From Agarivorans gilvus (GTDB lineage: Bacteria; Pseudomonadota; Gammaproteobacteria; Enterobacterales; Celerinatantimonadaceae), in contig NZ_CP013021.1 in NCBI RefSeq assembly GCF_001420915.1, positions 4,250,501 through 4,314,500 of the forward strand: a DNA stretch of 64,000 nucleotides, given 5' to 3'. Under the pieces are notes generated by a model, which made no database searches, was not told the origin of the DNA, and worked only from the letters and a program-made list of their open reading frames with translations. Both the position numbers and the translations under genes were made by a program. This document shows, piece after piece, positions 44,407 through 52,216 of this stretch; the first letter of the stretch is position 1, and each line of letters starts with the position of its first letter.

Positions 44407-45231
44407 TTAGGCCGTCTGTGGCCATAGTTGTGGAACTGTTTGGGGTGTTTGTTGGGGTGAATCTTGTTCGCTTTGGCTGCCATATAAGGCAGCCAAGCTG
44501 TTATCGCCTAGCTGTTCGCTGGGGCCGTCGTAAAACACTTCACCTTGTTTTAGCGCCACTACGCGCGGGCAATAACGTTTGGCGTAATCCACTTGATGCA
44601 GGGTGACCACCACCGCGATGCCTTCTTGCTGGTTAATATCGCGCAGAATTTCCATCACGATGCGTGATGATTCGGGGTCTAAAGAGGCGATGGGTTCATC
44701 GGCCAGAATAATTTTGGCCTGTTGCATTAGCGCGCGGGCAATCGCCACCCGTTGCTGCTGGCCGCCAGATAAAGTAGAGACCCGTTGCAGGGCAAATTGC
44801 TCTAAGCCCACCCGCTTTAGTGCGGCCAAGGCTTGGCGTTTTTGGCTTAAGCTAAAACGCGCGCTAAGGCTGCGCCAGCTGGGGGTGCGGCTAAGCGCGC
44901 CAATGAGTACATTGTGTAATACGCTGAGCCGCGTCACTAAGTTAAATTGCTGAAAAATGTAACCAGTTTGGCTACGGCTTTGGCGAACGCTGGCGCAATA
45001 TTTACCGTTTTTTTGTACTGGGATGCCTAATACTTCAACGTAGCCCTTGGCAGACTTGTCGCTGCAAACTAGACCATTTAAGTGGCGCAGCAAAGTGGAT
45101 TTACCCGAACCAGAAGGGCCCAATAGAGCCACCATTTCACCTTGAGTCACGCTCAGCTCTACATTCTTAAGCGCGTGGTTATTCGCAAAGTGTTTGTTCA
45201 GTTGTTGTACCGAAATAACTTGCTGGCTCAT
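44407..45231 (-). CDS. phnC: phosphonate ABC transporter ATP-binding protein
   Basis: 274 residues. Walker A GPSGSGKSTLLRHLNGL, Q-loop YIFQQFNLVTRLSV, signature TLSGGQQQRVAIARALMQ, Walker B IILADEPIASLD, switch His TLHQVDYA. First gene of the phn operon. A Pro/Gln-rich 25-residue tail is unusual but harmless-looking. GGCAGGATG precedes the ATG. Confidence 0.94.
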   Translation of the reverse strand: MSQQVISVQQLNKHFANNHALKNVELSVTQGEMVALLGPSGSGKSTLLRHLNGLVCSDKSAKGYVEVLGIPVQKNGKYCASVRQSRSQTGYIFQQFNLVTRLSVLHNVLIGALSRTPSWRSLSARFSLSQKRQALAALKRVGLEQFALQRVSTLSGGQQQRVAIARALMQQAKIILADEPIASLDPESSRIVMEILRDINQQEGIAVVVTLHQVDYAKRYCPRVVALKQGEVFYDGPSEQLGDNSLAALYGSQSEQDSPQQTPQTVPQLWPQTA

Positions 45232-45286
45232 CGTTTCATCCTGCCGTTGTTTTGCACTCTAACTTAGGCGGGAAATATGACAGTGA

Positions 45287-45302
45287 GCTTATCTAGACAT
45301 GT
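45287..45302. promoter_or_regulatory. candidate PhnF operator upstream of phnC
   Basis: Read on the minus strand this is ACATGTCTAGATAAGC, 14 of 16 identical to the site at 43322-43337. It lies 56-71 bp before the phnC start, where a repressor would block the operon promoter. A lone CTGTCAT PhoB-like half site is next to it (45277-45283, minus strand). Confidence 0.5.
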
Positions 45303-45446
45303 CAGTTTGGTGACTTATTTATGGCAATTTGCTTACAAAGTGAGCAGGTTGTTGGGTGCTGTTCGCTTGTTGAGGATTTAAATTTGACCTGTTTGAGGAT
45401 TGCTTTAGATTAGTGGCTAGATCTAATAGCACTAACAAGGACGCCC

Positions 45447-46115
45447 ATGATTACTCTGCACCATTTGGTTCAATCCCGCTCTAACCGTATCGCTTGGTTA
45501 TTAGAAGCATTGCAACAGCCTTATCAAATTACCGTCTATCAGCGAGACTCTAAAACCTATGGGGCGCCAGAGAGTTTGAAGCAGGTGTCGCCCTTAGGCA
45601 AAGCGCCAGTGATAAGTGATGGTGAGCTGGTGATTGCTGAATCGGGGGCGATTATCGAGTACTTAATTGATAATTATGACGAGCAGCAGCAATTTCGCCC
45701 TAAAGATGGTCAGGCTTTATTAGATTACCGCTACTGGCTGCACTTTGCCGAAGGCTCGATGATGCCTCTATTGGTGATGCGCTTGGTATTAAACAAATCC
45801 CTAGAAAAGCCGATGCCGTTTTTTGCCAAGCCGATCATCCGTAAGTTTGTTGATGGCTTAAATAACATGTTTATTGAGCCGCGCATTGTGCCGCAGTTAC
45901 AGCAGGTAGAGCAGCACTTGGCTAAGCACACTTGGTTTGCCGGTGAGCAGCTGTCGGGGGCGGATTTTCAAATGATGCTGGTACTGCAACTGGCCGCGCA
46001 GCGCTGTGATATGTCGCCTTATTCGCAGATTAAACGCTACATGCAGCAGATAGAGAAAATCGAAAGTTATCAACGCGCCATGAAAAAATTGGCGGCGGCT
46101 GAGGCTGGCGAATAA
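45447..46115 (+). CDS. glutathione S-transferase family protein
   Basis: 222 residues. N-terminal thioredoxin-like domain: MITLHHLVQSRSNRIAWLLEAL (Ser of the active-site region near residue 10-12), SPLGKAPVI with the cis-Pro, and AESGAIIEYLID for the gamma-glutamyl contact. The C-terminal helical domain follows (about 85-222) and ends near WFAGEQLSGADFQMM. Cytosolic detoxification or reductase role; substrate unknown. AAGGACG precedes the ATG. Confidence 0.9.
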   Translation: MITLHHLVQSRSNRIAWLLEALQQPYQITVYQRDSKTYGAPESLKQVSPLGKAPVISDGELVIAESGAIIEYLIDNYDEQQQFRPKDGQALLDYRYWLHFAEGSMMPLLVMRLVLNKSLEKPMPFFAKPIIRKFVDGLNNMFIEPRIVPQLQQVEQHLAKHTWFAGEQLSGADFQMMLVLQLAAQRCDMSPYSQIKRYMQQIEKIESYQRAMKKLAAAEAGE

Positions 46116-46144
46116 GCCCGCTTTTGTTTATAGCTTTGTTGTGT

Positions 46145-47026
46145 TTATAGATAGTCTTCTAGTTTCATGGCTTGTTCTAAAAACACATCGCCTGCCCAAG
46201 TTAACTCCTTATTTTCAGGATAAACGGCACAGGCATACCAGAGGATTTGGGTGGTGCCCGACATGGAAAACTCGTGTAATTCTCCCCGTTTAATTAGCGG
46301 TTCGGCTAAATAGCGGGGAATGCGGCACCAGCCTACACCCGCACGCATCATTTGAATGCTCTCTATCATATTGTTGCAGATGATTTGGCGTGGGCTAGCA
46401 ACATACAAATCTTGATGGCCAAACTCGTAGATAAAACGTGGCACTATTTGGCTCAGATCGGCCAGTTCACTTTTATCCATAATCGAGCCATGGCGAACCA
46501 AGTTTGGTGCTGCTACCTCGGCCACCGCAAAGTTAAATACATCCACTTGGTTAAAACCTTTTAGCTCCAGCATTGGCGAAAATACCACTGCCAGCTCGGC
46601 TTGCCCGGTGCGTAACCATTCCAGTACCTGAGAGGTGCCGCCGGTCATTACTTCCAGTTCTATAGTGGGGAACTGCTTTAATACCTCAAGATAACAGGCC
46701 GTTAGCGCGGGATTGGCAATACTGCTGTCGATGGCGACTTTAAATTCGCTGGGAGTCGTTTGGTCTAGCGACTTTAATTGTCCCTCAAAAATCTCGCTAT
46801 CTTGCACCAAGCGTTTGGCATAGCGGTAGAGCATTTTGCCGTGCTGGGTGGGAATAAGTTGGCGAACTTCTCGCTCAAACAATTGAATATTGGTGACATC
46901 TTCTAAGGTGGCGACCAACTTAGCCACCACTTGGGGGCGCTTATTTAGGCTTAGTGCAGCCATTTTGAAGCTGCCTTCATCCATGGTGGCAACAAAGGCT
47001 TGCAGTTGGCTTAGTGAGTAATTCAT
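46145..47026 (-). CDS. LysR-family transcriptional regulator
   Basis: 293 residues. The N-terminal winged helix (YSLSQLQAFVATMDEGSFKMAALSLNKRPQVVAKLVATLED) has an odd RPQ in the recognition helix. A PBP2-like effector domain follows (about 93-290). GGGAGAAAG precedes the ATG. It is divergent from the outer-membrane protein gene at 47293 and convergent with the GST gene; targets cannot be assigned. Confidence 0.88.
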   Translation of the reverse strand: MNYSLSQLQAFVATMDEGSFKMAALSLNKRPQVVAKLVATLEDVTNIQLFEREVRQLIPTQHGKMLYRYAKRLVQDSEIFEGQLKSLDQTTPSEFKVAIDSSIANPALTACYLEVLKQFPTIELEVMTGGTSQVLEWLRTGQAELAVVFSPMLELKGFNQVDVFNFAVAEVAAPNLVRHGSIMDKSELADLSQIVPRFIYEFGHQDLYVASPRQIICNNMIESIQMMRAGVGWCRIPRYLAEPLIKRGELHEFSMSGTTQILWYACAVYPENKELTWAGDVFLEQAMKLEDYL

Positions 47027-47292
47027 TGCTTTCTCCCGCGCTCAAGAATAAACACTGCCTCAATTATAAACATCTTTAGGGTGTTCAATGCGATTATTTT
47101 TTACACCTAATCCTTATTAAAATGCCTTTGATTCGTTCAAACAGCCAAGAATTTTTGTACTGAAAGCAAGACAAGGCGGTGAAGGATCTTCGGCAAGGTG
47201 GGTTCAATTGTGACTTGGTCACAGTGGTTAAAACCCTTAATCCACCTGTTTAACTGGCTAATGTTGGCGGCGCATGCCGCACTTAAAGAGAA

Positions 47293-47976
47293 ATGAAAAT
47301 GAAAAAGATTTTAATCGGTTTACCAATGTTGTTATTAGCGGGAACTGCTATGGCTGAGCAAAGCGTTAACTATGGCGATCCTACTGCGCAATTTACTATG
47401 GGCGGCGTTTCTCGTTCATCTGATCGTACTCAACTAAATGGAGTGGTTGGCTGGGGTGAAGGCAATATGGTGTTTGTCGATCTCGGTTTGGGTGATAAAA
47501 GAACGGCTGAAGACAAGCTCGATTATGACTATCGTTTGCGTTATTTCAAAGTGAATGATGGCTTGGGATATTCTTTAGATGTGGTGGGTAATGCTGACTC
47601 CACCACTACGCTGGCCGGGGGAATGTATAAGTTTCAACTGAGCGATAAAGTGTCGGTATTTCCTATGCTGTACGGTGGATACTTAGACAGTAAACATGCC
47701 ATTGAGGTTGAAGGGCGCGATAGCTTTAAAAATTCGGCGATAGCGCAAGCGGGTTTGTATGCGATGTATGCTTTTGATGGTGGCCACTGGTTATATGCCA
47801 ACCCTAAGGCAAGTTATGTGGCTCGTGCTAAAGAGTTTGTTCCGCAGTTGGAAGTAGGCGCGGGTTACATGCTTAGCGAAAATAGTTCCCTGGGGCTTAA
47901 GCTAGAGCACACCGTTGAAAATAAAATCTCTGATAAAGATACGGTAGGTTGGATTAGCTTTAGTTACTATTTTTAA
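47293..47976 (+). CDS. outer-membrane beta-barrel protein of unknown function
   Basis: 227 residues (ATG 47299 is equally possible). The signal peptide ends in GTAMAEQ. The mature part alternates strands such as NMVFVDLGLGD and YRLRYFKVNDGLGYSLDVVG, and finishes VGWISFSYYF with an aromatic C-terminus, so an outer-membrane barrel of about 10 strands is likely. No specific family is recognised. The divergent LysR gene may control it. Confidence 0.75.
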   Translation: MKMKKILIGLPMLLLAGTAMAEQSVNYGDPTAQFTMGGVSRSSDRTQLNGVVGWGEGNMVFVDLGLGDKRTAEDKLDYDYRLRYFKVNDGLGYSLDVVGNADSTTTLAGGMYKFQLSDKVSVFPMLYGGYLDSKHAIEVEGRDSFKNSAIAQAGLYAMYAFDGGHWLYANPKASYVARAKEFVPQLEVGAGYMLSENSSLGLKLEHTVENKISDKDTVGWISFSYYF

Positions 47977-48033
47977 GCTAATCTGCCATTTAAGTGTAGC
48001 GGTGGACTGTTCTTGAGTTACAACTTGAGAAAG

Positions 48034-48063
48034 CGGCAATCATAAGGACGCTTATGATTGCCG
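48034..48063. terminator. strong hairpin between convergent genes
   Basis: CGGCAATCATAAG (48034-48046) and CTTATGATTGCCG (48051-48063) form a perfect 13-bp stem with a GACG loop, between the outer-membrane protein gene and the HAD gene. Only short T-rich tails flank it; it probably serves both transcripts. Confidence 0.65.
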
Positions 48064-48076
48064 TTGGCCGTCTGCA

Positions 48077-48910
48077 TTAATTGTTTGCGCTTTCAACACA
48101 CAAGCTGTTCAGCACTTTTTCTTCAATGGCTACCGCCACTCCATCTTGTTTATTGCTAGGAGCGATGTAATTGGCAATTGCTTTTAGCTCTGGGTCGGCG
48201 TTGTCCATGGCTACCGCAAGGCCCGCGTATTGCAGCATTTGTAGGTCGTTTTCGGCATCACCTGCACACATCACTTGCTCAGCACTGAGGCCAAGAATAG
48301 CCGCCAGTTGCGCTACACCCACGCCTTTGTTGCTGTCGCGATGTAAAAATTCTAGGAAGAAGGGGGCACTACGACACACCGTGTATTGCTCGCGCAGTTC
48401 AGCGGGTAAGTTGGCAATGGCTTGGTCGAGTACGCTTTCTTCGGCAACAAACATGATTTTAACTAGGGCGTCGTCGGCAGACAGTTGGGCGAAGTCGAAT
48501 TCGTTCACATCGATGCCATTTATTGAAGACTCAATGTCGGTCCAAGGGTTGTGCTGCTGGGTAATGAGGCCATGTTCAGCAGAGAAGGCATGAATATATA
48601 CACCAAGTTGCTCGGCTACTTTTAGTAGCTCGCTGCCGTCTTTACCATTTAGTGTGGTTTTATGAATGATTTCGCTATTGCCTACGCGTTGCACCAATGA
48701 GCCGTTGTAAGAAATCACAAAGTCTTCATCGCTGGTTAACTCTAATTGCTCTAGGTAAGGAACCAGACCTTGCAGTGGGCGGCCTGAAGCCAAGACCACT
48801 TTTACTCCAGCTTGTTTAGCCTGTTGAATGGCTTGGTGGGTGCGCGGGGTGATTTTTTTCTCTTCATTGAGCAGCGTGCCGTCCATATCTAGGGCGATAA
48901 GTTTAATCAT
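48077..48910 (-). CDS. Cof-type HAD hydrolase (YidA-like sugar phosphatase)
   Basis: 277 residues. HAD motif I ALDMDGTLLNEEKKI (nucleophile Asp8), motif II LASGRPLQ, motif III/IV lysine SNKGVGVAQL and AGDAENDLQMLQYAGLAVAMDNA. The C2B cap domain (about 85-190) identifies the Cof/YidA class, which dephosphorylates sugar phosphates in the cytosol. Closest to YidA by pattern. Confidence 0.92.
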   Translation of the reverse strand: MIKLIALDMDGTLLNEEKKITPRTHQAIQQAKQAGVKVVLASGRPLQGLVPYLEQLELTSDEDFVISYNGSLVQRVGNSEIIHKTTLNGKDGSELLKVAEQLGVYIHAFSAEHGLITQQHNPWTDIESSINGIDVNEFDFAQLSADDALVKIMFVAEESVLDQAIANLPAELREQYTVCRSAPFFLEFLHRDSNKGVGVAQLAAILGLSAEQVMCAGDAENDLQMLQYAGLAVAMDNADPELKAIANYIAPSNKQDGVAVAIEEKVLNSLCVESANN

Positions 48911-49109
48911 TTCAGCGAAAACCTTTCATATTGATGAGCTGGGCTTAACAGTGAGCCGAGCTGAGCGTGGGCGTTTTGCGGCAATTTTACACTAAAAGTG
49001 TGAGCGCTGTGTTGTTTAGATCAGGCTAAACACCATGCTATTTTTCATCTGGCACAATGATATTTTATAGCGACGCGCCTCAATATAAACCGAGATAAAC
49101 GGAGCCTGA

Positions 49110-49601
49110 ATGGAATTTTGTCCAGTTATTAAGCCCTTAGAACAACAGCGTTTGGCAGATTTGGCCAGAGAGATTTGGTTAGAGCACTTTACACCGATTA
49201 TTGGCCGCACTCAGGTGGAGTACATGTTAGCGCACTACCATTCTTTGGCCATTATTAGCGAGCAAATCGCCGCGCAAGATTACGCATATTACTTGTTGGA
49301 AGAGCAGGGCCAAGCGCTGGGCTATGTGGGTGTGCAGCCCAAGGATGGCGCGTTGTTTTTAAGTAAACTGTATATTCACCGTGCTGCTCGCGGCAAGGGC
49401 CTGGGCAAACAGGCCATGGCCTTTATTAAAGACTTTGCCAAGCAACGCGGTTTAAGTGAAATTAATCTCACCGTGAACCGCGATAACCACGACACTATCG
49501 CCGCCTATTTAAAGCTGGGTTTTGTGAAAACCGGCGAGCAATGCGCCGACATTGGCGGCGGCTATGTGATGGACGACTGGCTGATGAGCTTAAGGCTATA
49601 A
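49110..49601 (+). CDS. GNAT-family N-acetyltransferase
   Basis: 163 residues. The acetyl-CoA loop is YIHRAARGKGLGKQAMAFI (about 92-110) and the last strand TIAAYLKLGFVKTGE. The C-terminus GGGYVMDDWLMSLRL is interesting because the DNA for it is copied again at 50972-51012. GGAG precedes the ATG. Convergent with the ycjXF operon. Substrate unknown. Confidence 0.9.
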   Translation: MEFCPVIKPLEQQRLADLAREIWLEHFTPIIGRTQVEYMLAHYHSLAIISEQIAAQDYAYYLLEEQGQALGYVGVQPKDGALFLSKLYIHRAARGKGLGKQAMAFIKDFAKQRGLSEINLTVNRDNHDTIAAYLKLGFVKTGEQCADIGGGYVMDDWLMSLRL

Positions 49602-49677
49602 GCGCCAGAGTTTTGCGCTAGTTCGCTTAGCTTTTTGTGCTGAGTTTTTGTTTTACTTTTTCCAGCAGCATGGCTTT
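49551..49677. repeat. copy 1 of the GNAT-tail / ycjF-tail junction repeat
   Basis: The stretch joins the real 3' end of the GNAT gene to a copy of the ycjF 3' end (TTTTTGTGCTGAG, then TTTTGTTTTACTTTTTCCAG, then CATGGCTTT). It breaks off at GGCTTT (49672-49677), exactly where the insert with the muramidase gene begins. The true ycjF tail is at 51167-51230. Confidence 0.8.
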
Positions 49678-49690
49678 GGTTGTTTCAGTT

Positions 49691-50317
49691 TTAAGGAGTG
49701 TTTTTTATGCTGTTTTTGAAAAACTCAATACGTTGTTGAAATCGGTCTCTAGGCACTCGTTGTTTAGTCCAGTTGCTTTTATTAGATAAGGCATTTAAAA
49801 AACCAGTGGGATCATTAGCTACTACATGTTGTTGGATGAACTTTCTTGTACCTCCGGTGTAATCGCCTCTAAATTTTAAATCGACAAGTAGTTGTTTTAT
49901 CGCAGGGTGAATTTTTTGCCAATTACACTTCCCATATCGAGCAGTTACATCTGATTTCATGCATAAGCGCTTGGTTTCAGATTCTTCCTCTTTATAAGTT
50001 ATTTCAAATAATTTTACTTGCTGTTGATGGGTAATTTCGAAGTTTCCTAGCTTCTCATTTGAAATGAAGTTTTTAGCTGAAGTACCAAATAGTCCAGCAG
50101 CTCTTGATAAAGTTTTGGCATCTGTAGGTTTAAGTCCTGCTTTGATGAGATCTTGGTTTATCTTAAATGCTGTTTTATTTTTCATATCGTACCCTCTACC
50201 TAAGGTCAGTCCTGAAAACGGGCTGGGTACATGCAGTATTCGACTATGGTAAGGTCCTTTTTCGTTTCCTTCTGCTTCAAAGGTTAACCTTCCAAGGTTA
50301 GGGAGTAATACACTCAT
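49691..50317 (-). CDS. pesticin/T4-lysozyme-like muramidase, probable antibacterial effector
   Basis: 208 residues, no signal peptide. The N-terminus has FEAEGNEKGPYHSR, then SGLTLGRGYDM; Glu16, Thr38 and Asp44 are spaced much like the Glu-Thr-Asp triad of pesticin and T4 lysozyme. The C-terminal half is helical with PAIKQLLVDLKFRGDYTGG. This is the domain found at the C-terminus of bacteriocins and type VI effectors, here on its own. AAGGATG precedes the ATG. The gene upstream encodes a likely inhibitor, 11 bp away. Confidence 0.72.
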   Translation of the reverse strand: MSVLLPNLGRLTFEAEGNEKGPYHSRILHVPSPFSGLTLGRGYDMKNKTAFKINQDLIKAGLKPTDAKTLSRAAGLFGTSAKNFISNEKLGNFEITHQQQVKLFEITYKEEESETKRLCMKSDVTARYGKCNWQKIHPAIKQLLVDLKFRGDYTGGTRKFIQQHVVANDPTGFLNALSNKSNWTKQRVPRDRFQQRIEFFKNSIKNTP

Positions 50318-50328
50318 TACTTACATCC

Positions 50329-50739
50329 TTAAATATTGGTTTTTAGCCAGCGTAAATAGCTTATTCTCTCGATTATTTGGGTTTCTAAACAAGCATTGAA
50401 GATGGAGAAGTATCCACTTCCGTCTTTGGATTCGTAGGTTTCGATTTTACAGTTAGTCTCAACATAATCTTCCCAGTAGGCTTGAGAGTTTCTTAGTAGT
50501 TTGATGTATTTTTTATCTTCACTGGACTCTATTAAGTGATTTAAGTCTATTTGCATTTCTTTTTTAAGGAAGGTAATAGCATTTTGAGTGCAAGTGTCCA
50601 TTTCTTCTTGGTTCACTTTGTCTATGCAACTAACACTTAGAAAGGGTTTATGTATTTCAGCGTAGCTTTTTTCGGGAGCTTGATATTTAGATGAACCGAG
50701 TATAAGGCTAAGGGTGATTAAGCTTAGAATAACTCTCAT
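50329..50739 (-). CDS. LprI/DUF1311-like exported protein, probable muramidase immunity protein
   Basis: 136 residues from ATG 50739 (MRVILSLITLSLILGSSKYQ, a signal peptide or anchor); an earlier ATG at 50799 adds 20 residues. The mature part has four or five cysteines and the pattern VSCIDKVNQEEMDTCTQ, SQAYWEDYVETNCKIE and ACLETQIIERISYL, which matches the LprI lysozyme-inhibitor domain. It would sit in the periplasm, where a muramidase delivered from outside acts. Upstream and coupled to the muramidase gene. Confidence 0.68.
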   Translation of the reverse strand: MRVILSLITLSLILGSSKYQAPEKSYAEIHKPFLSVSCIDKVNQEEMDTCTQNAITFLKKEMQIDLNHLIESSEDKKYIKLLRNSQAYWEDYVETNCKIETYESKDGSGYFSIFNACLETQIIERISYLRWLKTNI

Positions 50740-50892
50740 ATACGCTTTTATGTGATTAATTGTGGCAACAAAATAAAGCATTGTTGTTATATTTGTCAAT
50801 ATTGGTATTGGGCTTTCACTAAATTTAGCTTAAATCTACTATGGATTAATCAGTTAAGCGGTAAGTTTTTGTTTAACCTATATCTAATAGCA

Positions 50893-51157
50893 GGCTTTAA
50901 GTTACTTGGTTTTGGGCCGATTGTTTTGCGTCCATGGGATCGGACGGCAGTTGGTGTCCATGGTATTGGAGGCTATGCGATGGACGACTGGCTGATGAGC
51001 TTAAAGCTATAAATAAGCGCGAGGGCTTCGCGCTTTAGTGCTTAGCTTTTTGTGCTGAGTTTTTGTTTTACTTTTTCCAGTAACATGGCTTTAAGTTGCT
51101 TGGTTTTGGGCCGGTTGTTTTGCGTCCATGGAATTGGTCGACAGTTGACTGGCCATG
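50893..51157. repeat. interrupted copy and copy 2 of the GNAT/ycjF junction repeat
   Basis: 50893-50964 is the right half of the interrupted ycjF-tail copy (CTTGGTTTTGGGCC, GTCCATGGGATCGG). 50965-51012 repeats the GNAT 3' end with few changes (GATGGACGACTGGCTGATGA, then the stop). 51039-51157 repeats the ycjF tail again. Taking out the insert, the repeat period is about 193 bp. Not expected to be translated as intact proteins. Confidence 0.8.
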
Positions 51158-51166
51158 GCATTAGCA

Positions 51167-52216
51167 CTAGTTCGCTTCAGTTTTTGTGCTGAGTTTTTGT
51201 TTTACTTTTTCCAGTAACATGGCTTTAAGTTGCTTGGTTTTGGGCCGGTTATTGGACGTCCATGGGATCGGTCGACATTGCTCTATGGCTTTAAAACCCA
51301 GCCTTGCAGTAAGTAGGCCTGCGCCAATGCCTTGGGCAGCTTTGCTGGATAATTTGGCGGTCAGCTCGGCGCCTAATAAATCACTGCCTAAGTCGCTCAC
51401 TACTTCACTGGCGGCGGCATAAATCATGTTGGCAAACACGCTTTTAGTGAGGCGGATGCGGCTTAGGTAACCCAGTTCTATGCCATAAATTTTGGCTAGC
51501 TCTTCAATCATCTTAAGGTTACGCCAAAACATAATCAGCATGTCGACCAGCGCCAGTGGGCTAATGGCCACCAAAATGGCCGCCTCGCTGGACCACTTAG
51601 CAATGGCTTGTTTTGCGCGCAGATCCATCGGGCTTAATACGGTTTCGCTATACAGGTTAACTATTTCTTGGCTGCTGTGGCTGTCGTTTAACCATTGCTG
51701 CCACTTAAGGTATTCCTCGGTGTCGTTAATCCCTTGTAGCTTGGCAATTTGCTCGCAGTAGCGCTGGGCTTGGCCGTTGTCGAGTTGCTGAATTTGCATT
51801 AGCTCTTGGCCGTGTTGCTGCTGCTGATGGTAGCGTTTTAAGCGGCGTAAGCGGCGTAATTCTTTTAGGCCAAACACCAGCGAACCAATGCCTAAACTGG
51901 CCACTACCGCGCTGTAAATAGCCGCACGTAGCGGCGAGCTTTGCCATAGCTCAACTAGGCTTAAACCCAGTTCGCCTAAAGCAATCACTAAGGCGGCAAT
52001 TAAGCCGTATTTAAGCCAAGGATTGCTGCGTTTGGGTTGTAGCTCTAGGTTTATCGGCGGCTGCTCATCGTCGGCATCGGCTTGCCACTGTTCGCTCTCA
52101 TCGGCCACTTGTTTCGCCGCCAGCTTATTGGGCTGCGCTTGACTGGCTTGCTCTAACAGTTGCTCAGCGAGTTGTTCATCGGTGAATTCTTGGCGTTGTT
52201 TTAGTGGAGTGCTCAT
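51167..52216 (-). CDS. ycjF: YcjF/TIGR01620-family membrane protein
   Basis: 349 residues. An acidic Gln-rich N-terminus (1-65), two membrane segments (about 70-115), a coiled cytoplasmic part, and a C-terminal DUF697-type domain (AILVAISPLALVDMLIMFWRNLKMIEELAKIYG and SDLLGAELTAKLSSKAAQGIGAGLLTARLG). It overlaps ycjX by 4 bp. YcjX-YcjF are stress-induced inner-membrane partners of unknown mechanism. Its last about 40 codons are the source of the duplicated tails to the left. Confidence 0.9.
   Translation of the reverse strand: MSTPLKQRQEFTDEQLAEQLLEQASQAQPNKLAAKQVADESEQWQADADDEQPPINLELQPKRSNPWLKYGLIAALVIALGELGLSLVELWQSSPLRAAIYSAVVASLGIGSLVFGLKELRRLRRLKRYHQQQQHGQELMQIQQLDNGQAQRYCEQIAKLQGINDTEEYLKWQQWLNDSHSSQEIVNLYSETVLSPMDLRAKQAIAKWSSEAAILVAISPLALVDMLIMFWRNLKMIEELAKIYGIELGYLSRIRLTKSVFANMIYAAASEVVSDLGSDLLGAELTAKLSSKAAQGIGAGLLTARLGFKAIEQCRPIPWTSNNRPKTKQLKAMLLEKVKQKLSTKTEAN

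Larger units (their letters stand above)
49678..50892. mobile_element. 1.2-kb insert carrying a muramidase/LprI gene pair, flanked by GGCTTT
   Basis: The insert splits a duplicated copy of the ycjF tail: the left part ends in GGCTTT (49672-49677) and the right part resumes with GGCTTT (50893-50898) followed by the sequence that should come next (AAGTT, CTTGGTTTTGGGCC). It is visibly richer in A+T than its neighbours. No transposase, integrase or terminal inverted repeat is seen, so the mechanism is unknown. Confidence 0.6.

Noticed and set aside
45277..45283. PhoB box upstream of phnC
   Set aside because: Only one CTGTCAT half site is present; the second half at the 11-bp spacing is missing.
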